Shown here one piece after another: positions 5,005 to 7,079 of a stretch of 7,079 nucleotides of DNA. Source of the DNA: GCA-020344715 sp050115935 (lineage in GTDB: Archaea > Thermoproteota > Bathyarchaeia > Bathyarchaeales > Bathyarchaeaceae); NCBI GenBank assembly GCA_050115935.1, contig JASFPO010000105.1, forward strand, positions 1 to 7,079, written 5' to 3'. The position numbers were made by a program, and so were the translations under genes. Within the stretch, counting starts at the first letter, position 1; each line of letters opens with the position of its first letter. The notes under the pieces are model-generated. The model searched no databases, had not been told where the DNA came from, and saw nothing but the letters and a program-made list of their open reading frames with translations.

Positions 5005-6306
5005 TTGACTACGCAAATGAAAGCCGCAAAAAAAGGACAGATAACCGAAGAGATGCATATCGTTGCAAAAGATGAAGATGAGCTTCCTCAAAGAATATGC
5101 AAGCGGGTGGCAAAGGGAACAGTAATCATAACTCGCAATGTTCAACGCGTGAATGTTCATCCGACTGGAATCGGCGAAGGGTTGCGTGTAAAGATTAACA
5201 CAAACATTGGCACAAGCTCTGATTTGTGTGACCTTAACCTAGAAATTGAAAAGGCTAAAGTTGCTGCTAAATATGGTTCAGACACCCTTATGGATCTCAG
5301 CACAGGTGGCAATATCGACAAGATTCGAAGTGCAATAATAGAGACAGTTGATGCTCCTATTGGAACGGTTCCTATATACCAAGCTGCTATCAAGGCATCT
5401 GAGAAAAGAGGAGCAATCATTCACATGACAGAGGACGATATCTTCAACACCATAGAAAAGCATGCAAGGGACGGCGTTGACTTCATGACTGTGCACTGTG
5501 GCGTAACCCAGCAGATCGTTGAACGCATTGCAAAACACCCTCGATTGATGGGAATTGTAAGCCGCGGAGGGACTTTCCTGGTTGCGTGGATGCTTCATCA
5601 CAACAAGGAAAATCCCTTGTATGCAAACTACGACTATCTTTTGGAAATAGCTGCAGAATACGATTTTACCTTAAGTCTCGGGGACGGACTTAGACCAGGA
5701 TGTATTTTCGACTCGACTGACTGGCCTCAAATCCAAGAGTTGCTCACCATTGGAGAACTTGTGGAAAGAGCAAGGACTAGAGACGTACAAACTATGGTTG
5801 AAGGCCCAGGACATCTGCCATTGAACCATGTAGAATCCAATGTTCAACTTGAAAAATCTATTTGCAAAGGTGCCCCGTTCTATGTTCTTGGTCCAGTTGT
5901 AACTGAGATAGCGCCAGGGTACGACCACATTGTTGGAGCCATTGGTGGTGCTCTCGCAGGACTTGCCGGCGCGGATTTCCTGTGTTACCTAACACCTTCC
6001 GAGCATCTAGGACTCCCATCCTTGAAAGACGTTAAAGAAGGAGTCATAGCCACGAAAATTGCAGCGCATGCTGTTGACATCGCAAGACTTGGGCTTAAAG
6101 CGTCAGCTCGCGATTTGGCAATGGCGAAAGCTAGAGCAAACCTCGATTGGAAAGAGCAGTTTGAGAACGCTCTGGACCCTGAGAAAGCAATGAAAATTCG
6201 TGACAGGGTGAAACTAAAACGCCCAGAGACATGTTCAATGTGCTCTGAATTTTGTGCCTTGAAAGTTCTGAAGGAAGCACTAAAGGCTGAGGGTCAATGT
6301 TTATGA
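5005..6306 (+). CDS. thiC: Phosphomethylpyrimidine synthase ThiC
   Basis: ThiC converts 5-aminoimidazole ribotide to HMP-P, the pyrimidine precursor of thiamine, using a [4Fe-4S] cluster and S-adenosylmethionine in an unusual radical reaction. The 433-residue protein is of the short form, lacking the extra N-terminal domain of the roughly 600-residue bacterial/plant enzymes. Typical blocks appear in order: INTNIGTSSD (64-73), MDLSTGGNI (96-104), SRGGTF (186-191), SLGDGLRPGC (224-233), MVEGPGHLPL (264-273), GPVVTEIAPGYDHI (296-309) and FLCYLTPSEHLGLP (325-338). The C-terminal cluster motif is C410-SM-C413-SEF-C417, i.e. CX2CX3C rather than the CX2CX4C of the long form. The TTG start is chosen from GAGGAG at 4990-4995. 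The gene follows a TPP riboswitch and precedes thiD by 43 bases. Confidence 0.98.
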   Translation: MTTQMKAAKKGQITEEMHIVAKDEDELPQRICKRVAKGTVIITRNVQRVNVHPTGIGEGLRVKINTNIGTSSDLCDLNLEIEKAKVAAKYGSDTLMDLSTGGNIDKIRSAIIETVDAPIGTVPIYQAAIKASEKRGAIIHMTEDDIFNTIEKHARDGVDFMTVHCGVTQQIVERIAKHPRLMGIVSRGGTFLVAWMLHHNKENPLYANYDYLLEIAAEYDFTLSLGDGLRPGCIFDSTDWPQIQELLTIGELVERARTRDVQTMVEGPGHLPLNHVESNVQLEKSICKGAPFYVLGPVVTEIAPGYDHIVGAIGGALAGLAGADFLCYLTPSEHLGLPSLKDVKEGVIATKIAAHAVDIARLGLKASARDLAMAKARANLDWKEQFENALDPEKAMKIRDRVKLKRPETCSMCSEFCALKVLKEALKAEGQCL

Positions 6307-6349
6307 CAAATGCAGACTCGGTTCGGTCAAATCCCTAGAGCTGTGTGAC

Positions 6350-7079
6350 ATGTTTGGAATCAAAAATGTAAAAGGAAAAATCCCTGTTGCAATTACGATC
6401 GCTGGAAGCGACTCTGGAGGAGGAGCTGGAATACAGGCTGACCTCAAAACATACGCCGCCTTGGGTGTTCACGGGGCAACAGCGATTACCTCCGTCACTG
6501 CCCAAAACACTCAGAAAGTTACAGCTATTGCAGATTTGGATGGGGAAATAATTACGCAGCAAATCCAAGCGGTTATAGAGGATATAGGTATAGACGCTGG
6601 GAAGACAGGGATGCTTCACACACAAAAGATCGTTAGAGCCGTGGCTTCTGAAATTTCAAAGTATCAATTTCCACTTGTAGTCGACCCGGTCATGATTGCC
6701 GAATGTGGGGCTCCCCTTTTGAAGCCCGAAGCAATGGAAACTTTGAGAACCCTTCTCTTGCCAAGAGCCACCGTATTGACGCCGAACAAGCTTGAGGCTG
6801 AAAAACTGGCAGACAGAAGAATTGAGGATATTGAAGATGCAAAAACTGCGGCAAAGGAAATTTCTGAAATGGGACCTGAAGCAGTTGTCATCAAAGGTGG
6901 ACACCTAAATCTGCGATATGCAACAGACATCTTATATTCTAAAGGCAAACTTGAAATCATTGAAGCTCCTCGCCTAGCCGTGAAAACTACACACGGAACT
7001 GGCTGCAGCTTCTCCGCTGCTATTGCTGCTGAACTTGCGAAAGGCAGGAAGATTTCAGTCGCAGTTGAGAACGCCAAGA
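6350..7079 (+). CDS. thiD: HMP/HMP-P kinase ThiD (partial, runs off the window)
   Basis: The frame is open from ATG at 6350 to the last base, giving 243 residues, so the end of the gene is not seen. It phosphorylates HMP-P (from ThiC) to HMP-PP for joining to the thiazole. The ribokinase-fold signatures are clear: IAGSDSGGGAGIQADLK (17-33), TAITSVTAQNT (about 45-55), VVDPVM (110-115), TPNKLEAEKL (about 145-154) and HGTGCSFSAAIAAELAKG (215-232), with G218 and C219 in the phosphate-binding/catalytic loop. The kinase domain is almost complete here. In many archaea ThiD is fused to a C-terminal ThiN (thiamine-phosphate synthase) domain; whether that is so cannot be seen. The start has only a weak GAG (6338-6340) upstream. 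The 43-base gap after thiC and the lack of a promoter indicate co-transcription under the TPP riboswitch. Confidence 0.96.
   Translation, partial: MFGIKNVKGKIPVAITIAGSDSGGGAGIQADLKTYAALGVHGATAITSVTAQNTQKVTAIADLDGEIITQQIQAVIEDIGIDAGKTGMLHTQKIVRAVASEISKYQFPLVVDPVMIAECGAPLLKPEAMETLRTLLLPRATVLTPNKLEAEKLADRRIEDIEDAKTAAKEISEMGPEAVVIKGGHLNLRYATDILYSKGKLEIIEAPRLAVKTTHGTGCSFSAAIAAELAKGRKISVAVENAK

Noticed and set aside
5157..5928. Several minus-strand open frames across thiC
   Set aside because: These are antisense to strongly conserved ThiC blocks and have no family resemblance; they are by-products of codon choice.
6310..6348. Twelve-codon frame in the thiC-thiD gap
   Set aside because: No ribosome-binding site and no recognisable product; it merely occupies the intergenic spacer.
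6335..7077. Minus-strand open frames opposite thiD, one 137 residues long
   Set aside because: The plus strand encodes an unmistakable ThiD throughout; the antisense products have no motifs.

Overview
The window is a piece of an archaeal chromosome with moderate G+C. Three things point to archaea. The first bases encode the C-terminus of ribosomal protein L35Ae, which is found only in archaea and eukaryotes. Several genes have an AT-rich TATA-like box about 25-35 bases before the start codon and little or no leader. Where a ribosome-binding site exists, it is followed by TTG starts. A Bathyarchaeia/TACK-type lineage is my guess from overall gene style; the sequence alone does not prove it.

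Layout. 1-99 is the tail of the L35Ae gene, running tail-to-tail into arsR (103-492, minus), with only 3 bases between the two stop codons. arsR is divergent from acr3 (589-1635, plus), an arsenite efflux permease, across a 96-base AT-rich control region with opposed promoters. An unrecognised small gene (start 1658 or 1682, end 2002) follows acr3 closely and is probably co-transcribed. A 230-base gap (2003-2232) holds a T7 run and a hairpin. A minus-strand gene (2233-2946) encodes a winged-helix plus PD-(D/E)XK nuclease-like protein. After a 260-base gap come a small four-cysteine zinc-ribbon protein (3207-3434) and a class III PLP enzyme of the glutamate-1-semialdehyde aminomutase superfamily (3488-4774).

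The last third is a thiamine operon. A clear TPP riboswitch (about 4831-4926) lies just downstream of a TATA-like box. It is followed by a perfect 9-bp hairpin, a U-run and a strong Shine-Dalgarno before thiC (5005-6306, TTG start). thiD follows (6350 to the window edge, incomplete). ThiC makes HMP-P from AIR and ThiD phosphorylates it to HMP-PP, so the riboswitch should close the pathway when TPP is plentiful.

The two functional units are an arsenic-responsive efflux cassette without a visible arsenate reductase and a TPP-controlled pyrimidine branch of thiamine synthesis. The genes between them look like unrelated single genes. I see no CRISPR array, tRNA, rRNA, insertion sequence or phage-like gene. 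I do not see a convincing new multi-gene system. The most informative items are the archaeal riboswitch with its expression platform, the acr3-linked unknown gene and the orphan nuclease-like protein.
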